The position numbers and the translations under genes were made by a program. The notes beneath the pieces are model-generated. The model was not told the origin of the DNA, made no database searches, and saw only the letters and a program-made list of their open reading frames with translations. Of a DNA stretch of 64,000 nt, positions 1 to 8,113 are shown piece after piece. Numbering within the stretch: the stretch's first letter is position 1; each line of letters starts with the position of its first letter. The stretch is from Bacteroidales bacterium (GTDB taxonomy: Bacteria > Bacteroidota > Bacteroidia > Bacteroidales > Paludibacteraceae): contig JAATGT010000183.1 in assembly GCA_015654525.1 (NCBI GenBank), positions 1 through 64,000 of the forward strand, in the 5' to 3' direction.

Positions 1-857
1 AGACCTGCAGCAACATTATCAATCACAAAAGGAAAACGAATATCTACAAAATTAATTTCCTGAGCCGCAAGTATCTTTTGCGAAAAGTTAGCTGGCATTT
101 GCAGATCAATAAGCTTATTATCCCTGGATACAACTACATTTTGTTTTCCATCTATGAGTAATTTTTCGACAATATCAGCGCGTTGCTCTACAGGTTGTCC
201 ATCAATTTTCACAATATTATCGCCATTTTTAAATCCATTATCCAACATTGTTTGCGAAAACTGGAGTCCAAATTTAGCGCTCTGAAGAGGAAGATATTCT
301 CTTCCCCATGTAAATAAAACAGCGGCGTAGATTACCATGGCTAAAATAAAATTAACCAATACACCTCCAATAATAATTGGCAACCGTTGCCATACCGATC
401 GTGAACGATATTCCCAAGGTTGAGGCTCGGAAGCCATTTGAGTTAGATCTTTGGTTTCGTCAACCATACCGGAAATAGAACAATATCCACCCAGTGGCAA
501 CCAACCGATTCCCCATTCTGTATTATCGGGATATTTACGCCAATCTCCTTCGGGCAATTCAGCCAATGGAATTTGCTCCATCACAACTTTCCCTTTTGAA
601 TCATGGACAGCATCACCATCCAAATCCACTTTCGGACGTTCGTTGGCTGGAACATTTTTAGCGAAAAATTTCACATTCCATTTCCCGTTTATTTTTTTTG
701 CACGAATTAATGATAAGTTCGGGTTGAAAAACATGTAGAATTTTTCTACACGCACCTTAAATAAGCGTGCAAATGCGAAGTGGCCAAATTCGTGTAAGAC
801 CACTAATATCGAAAGACTGAGAATTAGCTGTAATGCCCTAATGAGAAATGTTTCCAT
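1..857 (-). CDS. rseP: RseP-type site-2 zinc metalloprotease, 3' end outside the window
   Basis: I translated this by hand because the ORF runs off the left edge and is absent from the track. The start codon is the ATG at 857. The product begins METFLIRALQ and carries the zinc motif HEFGH at residues 22-26 inside the first membrane segment. A conserved GGYCSISGMVDE stretch follows, then a second membrane segment and a PDZ-like region ending in VEQRADIVEK. This is the M50B intramembrane protease family, which cuts anti-sigma factors or signal-peptide remnants in the inner membrane. It lies directly downstream of dxr on the same strand, a common gene order. The C-terminal part with the second metal ligand cannot be seen. 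Confidence 0.93.
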   Translation of the reverse strand, partial: METFLIRALQLILSLSILVVLHEFGHFAFARLFKVRVEKFYMFFNPNLSLIRAKKINGKWNVKFFAKNVPANERPKVDLDGDAVHDSKGKVVMEQIPLAELPEGDWRKYPDNTEWGIGWLPLGGYCSISGMVDETKDLTQMASEPQPWEYRSRSVWQRLPIIIGGVLVNFILAMVIYAAVLFTWGREYLPLQSAKFGLQFSQTMLDNGFKNGDNIVKIDGQPVEQRADIVEKLLIDGKQNVVVSRDNKLIDLQMPANFSQKILAAQEINFVDIRFPFVIDNVAAG

Positions 858-1023
858 AAATTATTTTGTGTAACTCTATATTTTAGTAACCTTGTTTTAA
901 TTATTTATATATTTTACGAAAACAGGCTCTAGTTAATCGGGATTCTATCAAACCACATAACAACAGTAAATCACCTGCATTTGTTTTAAATTCGAAGATT
1001 GTCTGATTTTCCAAAGAAAGAAC

Positions 1024-2187
1024 TTACTCAATTATTTCTTTAGTAAGTAGTCGTACCAGTGCATCAGTCTTTACATAATCATCGTAAGTTGGTTTAGCTA
1101 TATAATCGGCTTTAGCCATTATCACTTCAATAATATCGCTCATCTGTAGAAAACCAATTTTATCTTTCAAAAACTCCGACACCACTATTTCATTCGCAGC
1201 ATTCAATATACAGGGCATGTTCCCCCCTTTATTCATAGCATCATATGCGAAAGCAAGATTTCTGAATCGACCTAGATCTGGTTTTTCGAAAGTAAATTGA
1301 GAGCACACATCAAAATCAAAACGTGGAAAATCAGTTTTCAGCCGTTCCGGATAGGTAAATGCATACTGAATAGGTAATTTCATATCAGGGACACCAAGTT
1401 GCGCTTTTATTGCACCATCTGCAAATTGGACCATGGAATGAATAATAGATTGTGGATGCACTACTACCTGAATCTGATCGGGCGAAACACCAAAAAGCCA
1501 CTTTGCTTCAATGATTTCAAAGCCCTTATTCATCATACTGGCCGAATCAATCGTGACCTTTGCTCCCATATCCCAGTTTGGGTGTTTTAGCGCCTGAGTG
1601 CTGGTAACAGTTTTCAATTCATCCAACGACTTTGTGCGAAACGGACCACCCGAAGCTGTTAAGATTAATTTTTCTATAGGATTGTTTCCTTCACCTGCCA
1701 AACATTGAAAAATAGCAGAATGCTCGGAATCCACAGGAATAATCGATGCTTTATATTTGGCAGCTAAATTGCAAATAAGCTCACCGGCAACGACCAATGT
1801 TTCTTTATTTGCCAGCGCAACTTTTTTCCCTGCTTTTATGGCATTGATAGTTGGTTTTAGTCCGGAATAACCGACCATAGCCGTGAGAACTATATCTATG
1901 GGTTGCATTTCAGCAACCTGAGCAATAGAGTCAGCTCCGGCAAATACTTTTATAGGCAGATCAGACAAGGCATCTTTCAGCGTCCGATAATGCTTCTCAT
2001 TCCCAATGGCAACCATTTCGGGATTAAATTTACAAGCTTGCTCAATGAGTAAATCTACATTATTATTAGCCGTCAATGCATAAACTTCGAACAACGAATT
2101 ATTCGCCGCAATAACGTCCAGCGCTTGAGTTCCGATGGAACCGGTAGAGCCTAAAATTGCTATTTGTTTTTTTTGTTGAATATCCAT
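1024..2187 (-). CDS. dxr: 1-deoxy-D-xylulose 5-phosphate reductoisomerase
   Basis: Dxr makes 2-C-methyl-D-erythritol 4-phosphate with NADPH, the committed step of the MEP isoprenoid pathway in the cytoplasm. The 387-residue length is normal. Visible motifs are the NADPH loop GSTGSIG at residues 13-19, ANKETLV, the metal and substrate stretch DSEHSAIFQCL, ASGGPF, and HPNWDMGAKVTIDSASMMNKGFE, then HPQSIIHSMV. The start gives the usual very short N-terminus before the Rossmann fold. It is upstream of rseP on the same strand with a 166-base gap, so cotranscription is plausible but not shown. Confidence 0.97.
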   Translation of the reverse strand: MDIQQKKQIAILGSTGSIGTQALDVIAANNSLFEVYALTANNNVDLLIEQACKFNPEMVAIGNEKHYRTLKDALSDLPIKVFAGADSIAQVAEMQPIDIVLTAMVGYSGLKPTINAIKAGKKVALANKETLVVAGELICNLAAKYKASIIPVDSEHSAIFQCLAGEGNNPIEKLILTASGGPFRTKSLDELKTVTSTQALKHPNWDMGAKVTIDSASMMNKGFEIIEAKWLFGVSPDQIQVVVHPQSIIHSMVQFADGAIKAQLGVPDMKLPIQYAFTYPERLKTDFPRFDFDVCSQFTFEKPDLGRFRNLAFAYDAMNKGGNMPCILNAANEIVVSEFLKDKIGFLQMSDIIEVIMAKADYIAKPTYDDYVKTDALVRLLTKEIIE

Positions 2188-2263
2188 CTCTAGTTATACA
2201 ATGTTCTCTCCTTACTTGCTTAAGATCATAATCTCCGTAACTTCATATCGGGTTATTCCTTCT

Positions 2264-3130
2264 TTAAAAAATAATCACCTCTTCAGGATCAACCGGTTTC
2301 CCTTGTTTCCACAATTCAAAGTAAAATTGCATCCCCGTCTTTTTTCCAGAGGCTTCACCCGTAACAGCAATACATTCACCAGCCTTTACCTGATCGCCCA
2401 CTTTTTTCATCAAGCGGGTATTATTCTTATAAATGGAAAGATAGTTATTCTCATGCTGAACCTGAACTACCCAACCAAAATCGAACGTAAATGCTGCATA
2501 GACCACTGTTCCAGCCAGCACACTCACTACGCTTTCGTTGGGCGAAGTGATAAGGTAAATACCATATTGCTGTTCGGACAAATTGAACGAAGAGGAAATT
2601 ACACCTCGCGTAGGTCGAAAAAACACATATGAGTTCTCCGTGGGCTTAGTATCAATGCTTGCAAGATTATATTTTTCTTCCTTTTCGAATTTATCAACAA
2701 AGTTTTTTTCTCTTTTGGATTTCTCCACCAAAATCTTTGCACGCTGTTTAAGCGCTATGGAATCTAAAGAGGCTATTGAGTCTGGAGTCATTTTTCCGGT
2801 AATAATTCCTTTTATAATATCTATATAACCTTCTTGTAAATCGACCTGTTGTACCAATGAATCAGCCCGCATTGATTCCCGAATAATATTCGTCCGATTA
2901 CCTGTTTCACCATAACCCGGCAAATAGTGACTGATTGGCGTGGTGAAGATCAAAATTGTAAGAATGATAAATGTCAGTACCCCAAATGTAGAACCATACA
3001 TAAACACACTGAATCTGGACAATCGAACATGCCACGACTCTTCCAGTGTATTTTCATTTAGAACGGAAACACGATATTTAAATCGCATTTTCTGAATAAA
3101 TGGTTTGAGTTTGTTCGTATTCTTTTTCAT
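2264..3130 (-). CDS. Membrane-anchored M23/LytM-domain protein with degenerate active site
   Basis: The 288-residue protein has a basic N-terminal tail, one membrane segment around residues 43-66, a helical linker, and a C-terminal LytM (peptidase M23) fold from about residue 185. The fold is clear from LAGTVVYAAFTFDFGWVVQVQHENNYLSIYKN and the closing FYFELWKQGKPVDPEEVI. The catalytic HxxxD is replaced by GIYLITSPN and the HLHFE motif by MQFYFE, so the zinc ligands are missing. By analogy with EnvC or NlpD it may regulate cell-wall hydrolases rather than cut peptidoglycan; that role is inference. It is encoded just upstream of dxr (76-base gap). Confidence 0.85.
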   Translation of the reverse strand: MKKNTNKLKPFIQKMRFKYRVSVLNENTLEESWHVRLSRFSVFMYGSTFGVLTFIILTILIFTTPISHYLPGYGETGNRTNIIRESMRADSLVQQVDLQEGYIDIIKGIITGKMTPDSIASLDSIALKQRAKILVEKSKREKNFVDKFEKEEKYNLASIDTKPTENSYVFFRPTRGVISSSFNLSEQQYGIYLITSPNESVVSVLAGTVVYAAFTFDFGWVVQVQHENNYLSIYKNNTRLMKKVGDQVKAGECIAVTGEASGKKTGMQFYFELWKQGKPVDPEEVIIF

Positions 3131-3163
3131 TAGAGAAATAGCATTACCATCCCGAAAAGCTTA

Positions 3164-3194
3164 CAAAAGTAGCGAAATTCAAAATACAAACAAA
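3164..3194 (-). promoter_or_regulatory. Bacteroidota-type promoter for the M23 gene
   Basis: Read on the minus strand, TTTG is followed after 19 bases by TACTTTTG, matching the Bacteroidota -33/-7 pattern TTTG-N19-TAnnTTTG. It ends 34 bases before the M23 start codon, which leaves a short leader. Confidence 0.6.
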
Positions 3195-3328
3195 ATGTAT
3201 GATTTGTGTGCCACTGGATTCCAAACTGATTCCTAACAAGTTCAACAAACATTATGCATCATTGAAGCCGCTTTATTCTTGATTTTTATTACTTTTGCGA
3301 TGGATATGAACATAAAATAACGAAATAA

Positions 3329-3832
3329 ATGACTCGAATAGGGATACTCTCAGATACACACGGAATGCTGGATGAGCGCATTTTAGAGCACTTTGCGAAT
3401 TGCGATGAAGTGTGGCATTGTGGTGACTGGGGGTCGTTAGAGGTTGTAAATAAACTTCAGACATTCAAACCCCTGCGAGGTGTATGGGGCAATATAGACA
3501 GCTATGAAATCAGAGCCATCTTTCCTCAGCACAACAGGTTTATGTGCGAAGGCGTGAAAGTATGGCTTACGCATATTGGCGGCTATCCCGGTAAGTATGA
3601 TGCATTAGTACGTCCGGCTATTTTCCAGCAGCCACCCAAACTTTTTGTTTGCGGACATTCACACATTTTGAAAGTGAAGTACGACAAGCCTCTTGATTTA
3701 CTACACATCAATCCCGGAGCAGCTGGTAAATATGGTTTTCATAAAGTACAAACATTAGTCAGGATAGAGATTGACGGCGATAAAATTCAGAATCTGGAAG
3801 TAATTGAATTGAAACCAAAAGAAGCAATATAA
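3329..3832 (+). CDS. YfcE/MJ0936-family calcineurin-like metallophosphoesterase
   Basis: The 167-residue cytoplasmic protein carries the two-metal phosphoesterase motifs in order: SDTHG with D9 and H11, CGDWG with D33, WGNID with N55, LTHIGGYPG, and GHSH near residue 111. Family members hydrolyse phosphodiesters such as model cyclic nucleotides, but the physiological substrate is unknown. The usual GDxxS/D context after the third ligand is GDWGS here, which is normal for this subfamily. It is divergent from the M23 gene and has a TACTTTTG box at 3290-3297. A strong hairpin follows the stop codon. Confidence 0.88.
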   Translation: MTRIGILSDTHGMLDERILEHFANCDEVWHCGDWGSLEVVNKLQTFKPLRGVWGNIDSYEIRAIFPQHNRFMCEGVKVWLTHIGGYPGKYDALVRPAIFQQPPKLFVCGHSHILKVKYDKPLDLLHINPGAAGKYGFHKVQTLVRIEIDGDKIQNLEVIELKPKEAI

Positions 3833-3834
3833 AA

Positions 3835-3872
3835 AAAATTCCTTGTCGAAGAGTTAATCGACAAGGAATTTT
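3835..3872. terminator. Bidirectional terminator between the phosphoesterase and POT genes
   Basis: A perfect 15-bp stem (AAAATTCCTTGTCGA and its complement) with an 8-base loop sits between two convergent genes. A-runs and T-runs on either side let it work in both directions. Confidence 0.85.
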
Positions 3873-3890
3873 CTTTATTACACGAGATAT

Positions 3891-5462
3891 TTATTTTATA
3901 CCACCCATGAGTTTTTCCAGCCATTTAGACAGCCCAAAAAGAATAATGGCCGCCACACCCGACATCACAACGAACAACATAAAAAAGTCGTAAAGTGTTG
4001 TTATTTGGTAACCAATAATAGATTTAGTAACGCCATTTTCAGGATACAAACCACTCAAAGTTCCCGCAAATTTATTGGCAATAGCATTACTTAAAAACCA
4101 AACAGCCATAAGCAATGAAGCAAATCGTGCAGGAGCAAGTTTATTTACAATAGACAACCCAATGGGTGACAAACAAAGTTCACCCATTGTGTGGATGAAA
4201 TACAAACCCGTCAACCACAAAATACTTACTTTCATATGTGAGTCAACACCACGAACTCCAAATGCAATAACTAAATAGCCCATCGACAATAGAAACAATC
4301 CAATTGCCTGTTTTACCGGTGAACTTGGTTCTACACCCCGTTTTCCAAGCAATGACCAAAGCAGAGCAAAAAGAGGAGCGAGCGTTACAACAAATATAGC
4401 ATTGAACGATTGGAAATAAGAAGCAGGCATTTCCCATCCAAAAATATTTCGGTTTGTTTGCTCATCCGCAAAGAACGTGAGCGATGCACCAGCCTGTTCA
4501 AACGCCGACCAAAAGAAAATAACAAAAAATGAAATGATGAAGATAACCAATATTCGCAAACGCTCCACTTTAGTAAGCGATTTATCCGCAATAATAAACA
4601 GCGGCATCATGATTCCAATAGCATAAATAGCCGACCCAATCCAATCCGCCCCAGAAAAAAGAGTAGCAGAACCTGAAAAAGATCCAAAATTCACTGAGAA
4701 CAACAGGAACAGGAATACAACACCTGCCAAAGAAAGAAACAACCTTTTTTTCGAGTTAGGTTCTGTTTCATCAATCAGATTTAGATTCTCGGTCAAAGCA
4801 GACTTCTTTGGAGCAAGACCTATTTGTTCACCTTGCGGTGTTGAAAGGTATTTATTTTTGAGCAATTCAAACACCAGAACACCAACTAACATTCCAATTC
4901 CAGCAGAAAGAAATCCCCACTTGAAATCGGCTGGATTTCCGGTATCACCGACAAACCCACACCATAACGGAGACAAACCGGCACCGATATTTATTCCCAT
5001 ATAAAAAATAGTATATGCTGAATCCTTTCGTCTGTCATTCGGTTCATAAAGATGTCCTACCATGGTAGAAATATTTGGCTTAAAAAACCCATTCCCCAAA
5101 ATCAAAGAGCACAATCCCAAATACATCAGATATTTTGCGAGACCCGGGTCAGTATAATTTAACGCACTGAAAAACATCAGAAACTGTCCAAGTGCCATGA
5201 CGATTCCACCCCAGAAAATGGAACGACGATTTCCCCAATAACGGTCAGCAATATATCCACCAAGTAGTGGAGTCAGATACACAAGCCCAGTATAACTGCC
5301 ATAAATTTGTGATGCAAAGTTTTTGTCGAATAAAAGCGCTTTTATCATAAAAAGCATAAAGAGAGCCCTCATTCCGTAATAGCTGAAACGCTCCCACATT
5401 TCGGTTGCAAATAACAGATAAAGTCCTTTCGGATGTCCTTGTTTAATCTCGTTTGTTGACAT
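3891..5462 (-). CDS. POT/PTR-family proton-dependent di/tripeptide transporter
   Basis: This 523-residue inner-membrane protein has about 14 hydrophobic segments, the usual layout for bacterial POT members of the major facilitator superfamily. The diagnostic ExxER motif is in EMWERFSYYGMRALF near residue 21, followed by the loop GGYIADRYWG and the helix-5 signature GNGFFKPNISTMVG. It imports small peptides with protons. The start is chosen because the charged N-terminus MSTNEIKQGHPKGL precedes the first motif at normal distance. A leader with a possible attenuator precedes it. Confidence 0.95.
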   Translation of the reverse strand: MSTNEIKQGHPKGLYLLFATEMWERFSYYGMRALFMLFMIKALLFDKNFASQIYGSYTGLVYLTPLLGGYIADRYWGNRRSIFWGGIVMALGQFLMFFSALNYTDPGLAKYLMYLGLCSLILGNGFFKPNISTMVGHLYEPNDRRKDSAYTIFYMGINIGAGLSPLWCGFVGDTGNPADFKWGFLSAGIGMLVGVLVFELLKNKYLSTPQGEQIGLAPKKSALTENLNLIDETEPNSKKRLFLSLAGVVFLFLLFSVNFGSFSGSATLFSGADWIGSAIYAIGIMMPLFIIADKSLTKVERLRILVIFIISFFVIFFWSAFEQAGASLTFFADEQTNRNIFGWEMPASYFQSFNAIFVVTLAPLFALLWSLLGKRGVEPSSPVKQAIGLFLLSMGYLVIAFGVRGVDSHMKVSILWLTGLYFIHTMGELCLSPIGLSIVNKLAPARFASLLMAVWFLSNAIANKFAGTLSGLYPENGVTKSIIGYQITTLYDFFMLFVVMSGVAAIILFGLSKWLEKLMGGIK

Positions 5463-5488
5463 GAACTATTTTATTTATTTTGATTTAA

Positions 5489-5566
5489 CTACAAAAAAAA
5501 GAACGCTGATAACTCGGCGTTCATCATTGTTTGTGACTCAATGTTCGTATTGATGTCGCAAAAGTA
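5489..5566 (-). promoter_or_regulatory. Leader of the POT gene: -7 box, short peptide ORF and terminator-like hairpin
   Basis: On the minus strand a TACTTTTG box (5559-5566) is followed by a 12-codon reading frame, MMNAELSAFFFL then stop (5489-5527). That frame overlaps a hairpin with stem GAACGC/GCGTTC (5501-5522), and the hairpin is followed by eight T residues. All of this precedes the transporter start at 5462. A U-tract hairpin between promoter and gene looks like an attenuator, but no test is possible here. Confidence 0.4.
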
Positions 5567-5651
5567 AGCATTCTGATTTAAAAACAAGATAAACCTCAGA
5601 CAAAAATTACATTTTTAAACAATTTTCTTGCAAAAACAGAATAGATCACAT

Positions 5652-5858
5652 CTACTCTTTTTTTTCATGCTTCTTCTTTTTATAAGTCTGATAAGTCTCA
5701 AAACCAAAAAACACAATGATCAGAAGAAGCCACGATTTCCAATCGGAAAATGTAAATTTCAATTCATCAGTGCGATAATACCGTATACCTAAGTTTATCA
5801 ATTCAATGACAACAAAAAGCCCTATCAGTTGCAAGAAGCATTTCAAGTAATTATTCAT
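5652..5858 (-). CDS. Small two-helix membrane protein of unknown function
   Basis: This 68-residue ORF has two hydrophobic stretches (about residues 8-26 and 41-56) separated by a short polar loop. It ends in a strongly basic tail, YKKKKHEKKE, suggesting both ends lie in the cytoplasm. It starts 17 bases after the folB stop on the same strand, so it may be the last gene of an xseA-folB unit. I do not recognise a family. Coding is supported by the positive-inside layout and tight spacing only. Confidence 0.55.
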   Translation of the reverse strand: MNNYLKCFLQLIGLFVVIELINLGIRYYRTDELKFTFSDWKSWLLLIIVFFGFETYQTYKKKKHEKKE

Positions 5859-5875
5859 AAGTATTTCATTTTTAA

Positions 5876-6232
5876 TTAACGTTCCTTTTTCAACTCTATC
5901 GTCACACGTTCTACCTTTCCTCCCAATGGCGGATTAAGCTTGGATAACTTTACGTGCAGTAGCTGAATCTTTGGAAATCCATTAAACAGGCTATCCAGAA
6001 TACGCTGTCCCACATGTTCAATTAGTTTGGATGGCATTTCCATTTGCCCCCTGATAACATCATATACCAACTGGTAATTGAGTGTATGCTCCAGCTCATC
6101 AGTTTTTCCAGCCTTCGTGGTATCCAACTCCATGGTCACACTGACAATAAAAGTATTACCCAGTTCCTGTTCAAATGCCAAACAGCCATGAAAAGCATGA
6201 AACTCCATATTTTCAAGAACGATTGTACTCAT
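5876..6232 (-). CDS. folB: Dihydroneopterin aldolase
   Basis: FolB cleaves 7,8-dihydroneopterin to 6-hydroxymethyl-dihydropterin and glycolaldehyde in folate synthesis. I place the start at the ATG at 6232, giving MSTIVLENMEFHAFHGCLAFEQE and 118 residues, the family norm; the track start adds nine unlikely residues. The motif FHAFHGC..FEQE holds the conserved glutamate (E21), and SKLNPPLGG near the C-terminus holds the conserved active-site lysine. It follows xseA by 54 bases on the same strand. Confidence 0.93.
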   Translation of the reverse strand: MSTIVLENMEFHAFHGCLAFEQELGNTFIVSVTMELDTTKAGKTDELEHTLNYQLVYDVIRGQMEMPSKLIEHVGQRILDSLFNGFPKIQLLHVKLSKLNPPLGGKVERVTIELKKER

Positions 6233-6286
6233 AGTTTTTTCTTGTCTAAACATTCCCAAAGCTTCGGGCTCAGGAAAAGTTGTCTC

Positions 6287-7516
6287 TTAAATAATTTGAC
6301 TTTCAAAATCGCCATCCCCCACATAAGTCCGAATCTGATCACCCTGTTTTATCTGTTTGGACGAAGTGATACGTTTCCCATTCAATGTCGTAATGGTATA
6401 TCCGTGCTTTAACAAAAACTGTGGCGAGTGTGTTTCGATATTTTTCTCCAACAAAGATAATTTATTATTTTGTTTCAACAACTGCATACGTATTGAAGAT
6501 TGCAAACGATTTCTCTGACGATCGAGCAGATGCCCCTTTTGCAGCACACAACTACGTAAGGTCTGTTTGATGCGCATCTGGGCCTGATCGATAAATCTGG
6601 TTTCTACATCCACTTTACTTTTAACCAAATGCAGAATGTCCGACACAACATTCGACATCCTATTTTCTGCATCTTGCATAACTGAAATCAATAATTCGGC
6701 AGCTGCGGTAGGTGTTTTCACACTCGAATTGGCCACTATATCCAAAATTGAAATGTCGCGTTGATGCCCGATTCCTGAAACTATCGGCAATGGGAACTGC
6801 GCACAATTCAACGCCAGTTCATAGGAGTCAAAACAAGCTAAATCGGTAGTGGCACCACCACCACGAATTATCACCACCACATCAAACAATTCAATGTGCT
6901 CATATATTTTTTCCAAAGCCGATATAATGGAGGCTTCGGCTTGATCGCCTTGCATCACCGCCGAAAAAAGCTTCGGATAAAAGGCAAAATGGGAAGAATC
7001 ATTTTTCAGCTGGTCACAAAAATCACCATAACCTGCAGCTGTGGATGATGAAATAATTGCCAACCGTTGTGGAAGCTCCGGAAATGGGAGCTCCTTATTC
7101 ATATCTACAATACCGTCTTCCTCCAGTTGCCGGATAATTTTTAATCTCCGGGCAGCCATTTCACCAATGGTAAAAGTAGGATCAATATCGCGAATATTCA
7201 AACTAAAACCATACACTCCATGAAACTCAACCGTGACAGACACCAGCACATTCAAACCCGCTCGTAGCGATTGGCCCGTACTACTTTCGAAATAAGGTTT
7301 CAACATTCGGTAAGTGCTTGCCCAAATCGTAGCTTTCGTTTTAGCCAGTAATGCATCCGAGGCATCATCCTTTTCTACCAATTCCAGATAACAGTGTCCA
7401 CCCGGGTTTTCGCGCAACTCACTTATTTCGGCACGTATCCATTGAGGAGCATCGAAGCTCGAACGTATAATATGTTGAATTTGATCAGTAAGTTCTGAAA
7501 GTGTAATTGAAGTCAT
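6287..7516 (-). CDS. xseA: Exodeoxyribonuclease VII large subunit
   Basis: XseA is the catalytic subunit of exonuclease VII, which degrades single-stranded DNA. The 409 residues show the N-terminal OB fold (WIRAEISELRENPGGHCYLELVEKD), the catalytic core with IIRGGGATTDLACFDSYELA and GIGHQRDISILDIVANSSVKTPTAAAELL, then a coiled-coil tail. The C-terminal region LLKHGYTITTLNGKRITSSKQIKQGD is the usual closing barrel. xseB is not in the neighbouring genes shown, which is unusual since xseA and xseB are often adjacent. Confidence 0.96.
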   Translation of the reverse strand: MTSITLSELTDQIQHIIRSSFDAPQWIRAEISELRENPGGHCYLELVEKDDASDALLAKTKATIWASTYRMLKPYFESSTGQSLRAGLNVLVSVTVEFHGVYGFSLNIRDIDPTFTIGEMAARRLKIIRQLEEDGIVDMNKELPFPELPQRLAIISSSTAAGYGDFCDQLKNDSSHFAFYPKLFSAVMQGDQAEASIISALEKIYEHIELFDVVVIIRGGGATTDLACFDSYELALNCAQFPLPIVSGIGHQRDISILDIVANSSVKTPTAAAELLISVMQDAENRMSNVVSDILHLVKSKVDVETRFIDQAQMRIKQTLRSCVLQKGHLLDRQRNRLQSSIRMQLLKQNNKLSLLEKNIETHSPQFLLKHGYTITTLNGKRITSSKQIKQGDQIRTYVGDGDFESQII

Positions 7517-7684
7517 CGTGTTAAGTTTATTAGTAGCTACAGATTATGACCTGTATAACTAACTGGTCACAAATTAGTCCATTTAATTTCCTTTGCTGAT
7601 ACAAAAATACAACTTTTTATTTTAGTGATGGCTTCTCCCTAAAAATATAAAAAACATTAAAATATCAACATTTCAGAACAACAA

Positions 7685-7720
7685 TTACGAAATTATCGTA
7701 GATTTGCGAAGTATTCGTAA
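7685..7720 (+). promoter_or_regulatory. Paired dyad operators overlapping a -7 box upstream of the BlaI-type gene
   Basis: Two dyads lie side by side: TACGA-aatta-TCGTA (7686-7700) and GCGAA-gta-TTCGT, with outer TTACGAA (7685-7691) and TTCGTAA (7714-7720). The -7 box TAGATTTG (7699-7706) sits between and over them. Repressor binding would block transcription of the BlaI/M56 pair that starts at 7757. That BlaI itself binds here is inference from family behaviour. Confidence 0.55.
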
Positions 7721-7756
7721 TGACTAAACAATAAATATTTTATCCAACATAAAGAA

Positions 7757-8113
7757 ATGGAAAAGCTAACCAATCAAGAAGAAGAAATGATGCTGATCAT
7801 ATTTCAGCAAGGCAAAGGTTTTATCAAAGATTTTATTCAGCTCATGGATGAACCCCAACCGCCTTACACCACCGTAGCTTCTATCGTAAAGAATCTGGAA
7901 CGCAAAGGTTATGTAAAAGGGAAACGATACGGCAATACTTACGAGTATAGTCCGGTAATGGAAGAAAGCGAATATAAATCTAAATTTATGTCGGGGGTAG
8001 TACAAAACTACTTCGAGAATTCATACAAAGAAATGGTGAGCTTTTTTGTTGAAAAACAAAAGATATCCGCCGAAGAATTACAAGAAATCATCAAACTCAT
8101 CGAAAAGAAATGA
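7757..8113 (+). CDS. BlaI/MecI/CopY-family winged-helix repressor
   Basis: The 118-residue protein has the BlaI winged-helix N-terminus (LTNQEEEMMLIIFQQGKGFIKDFIQLM, then PPYTTVASIVKNLERKGYVKGKRYGNTYEYSPV) and a helical dimerisation tail. Family members repress their own operon and are released when a partner M56 protease is activated. Its stop overlaps the start of the M56 gene by four bases (ATGA), so the two are translationally coupled. In Bacteroidota these pairs usually have no link to beta-lactams; the signal is unknown. Confidence 0.93.
   Translation: MEKLTNQEEEMMLIIFQQGKGFIKDFIQLMDEPQPPYTTVASIVKNLERKGYVKGKRYGNTYEYSPVMEESEYKSKFMSGVVQNYFENSYKEMVSFFVEKQKISAEELQEIIKLIEKK

Noticed and set aside
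451-738. Plus-strand ORF of 95 residues in the track
   Set aside because: It is a shadow of rseP, whose reading on the other strand has the HEFGH motif and PDZ region.
2201-2632. Plus-strand ORF of 143 residues
   Set aside because: It overlaps the M23 gene on the opposite strand, and its translation has no domain pattern.
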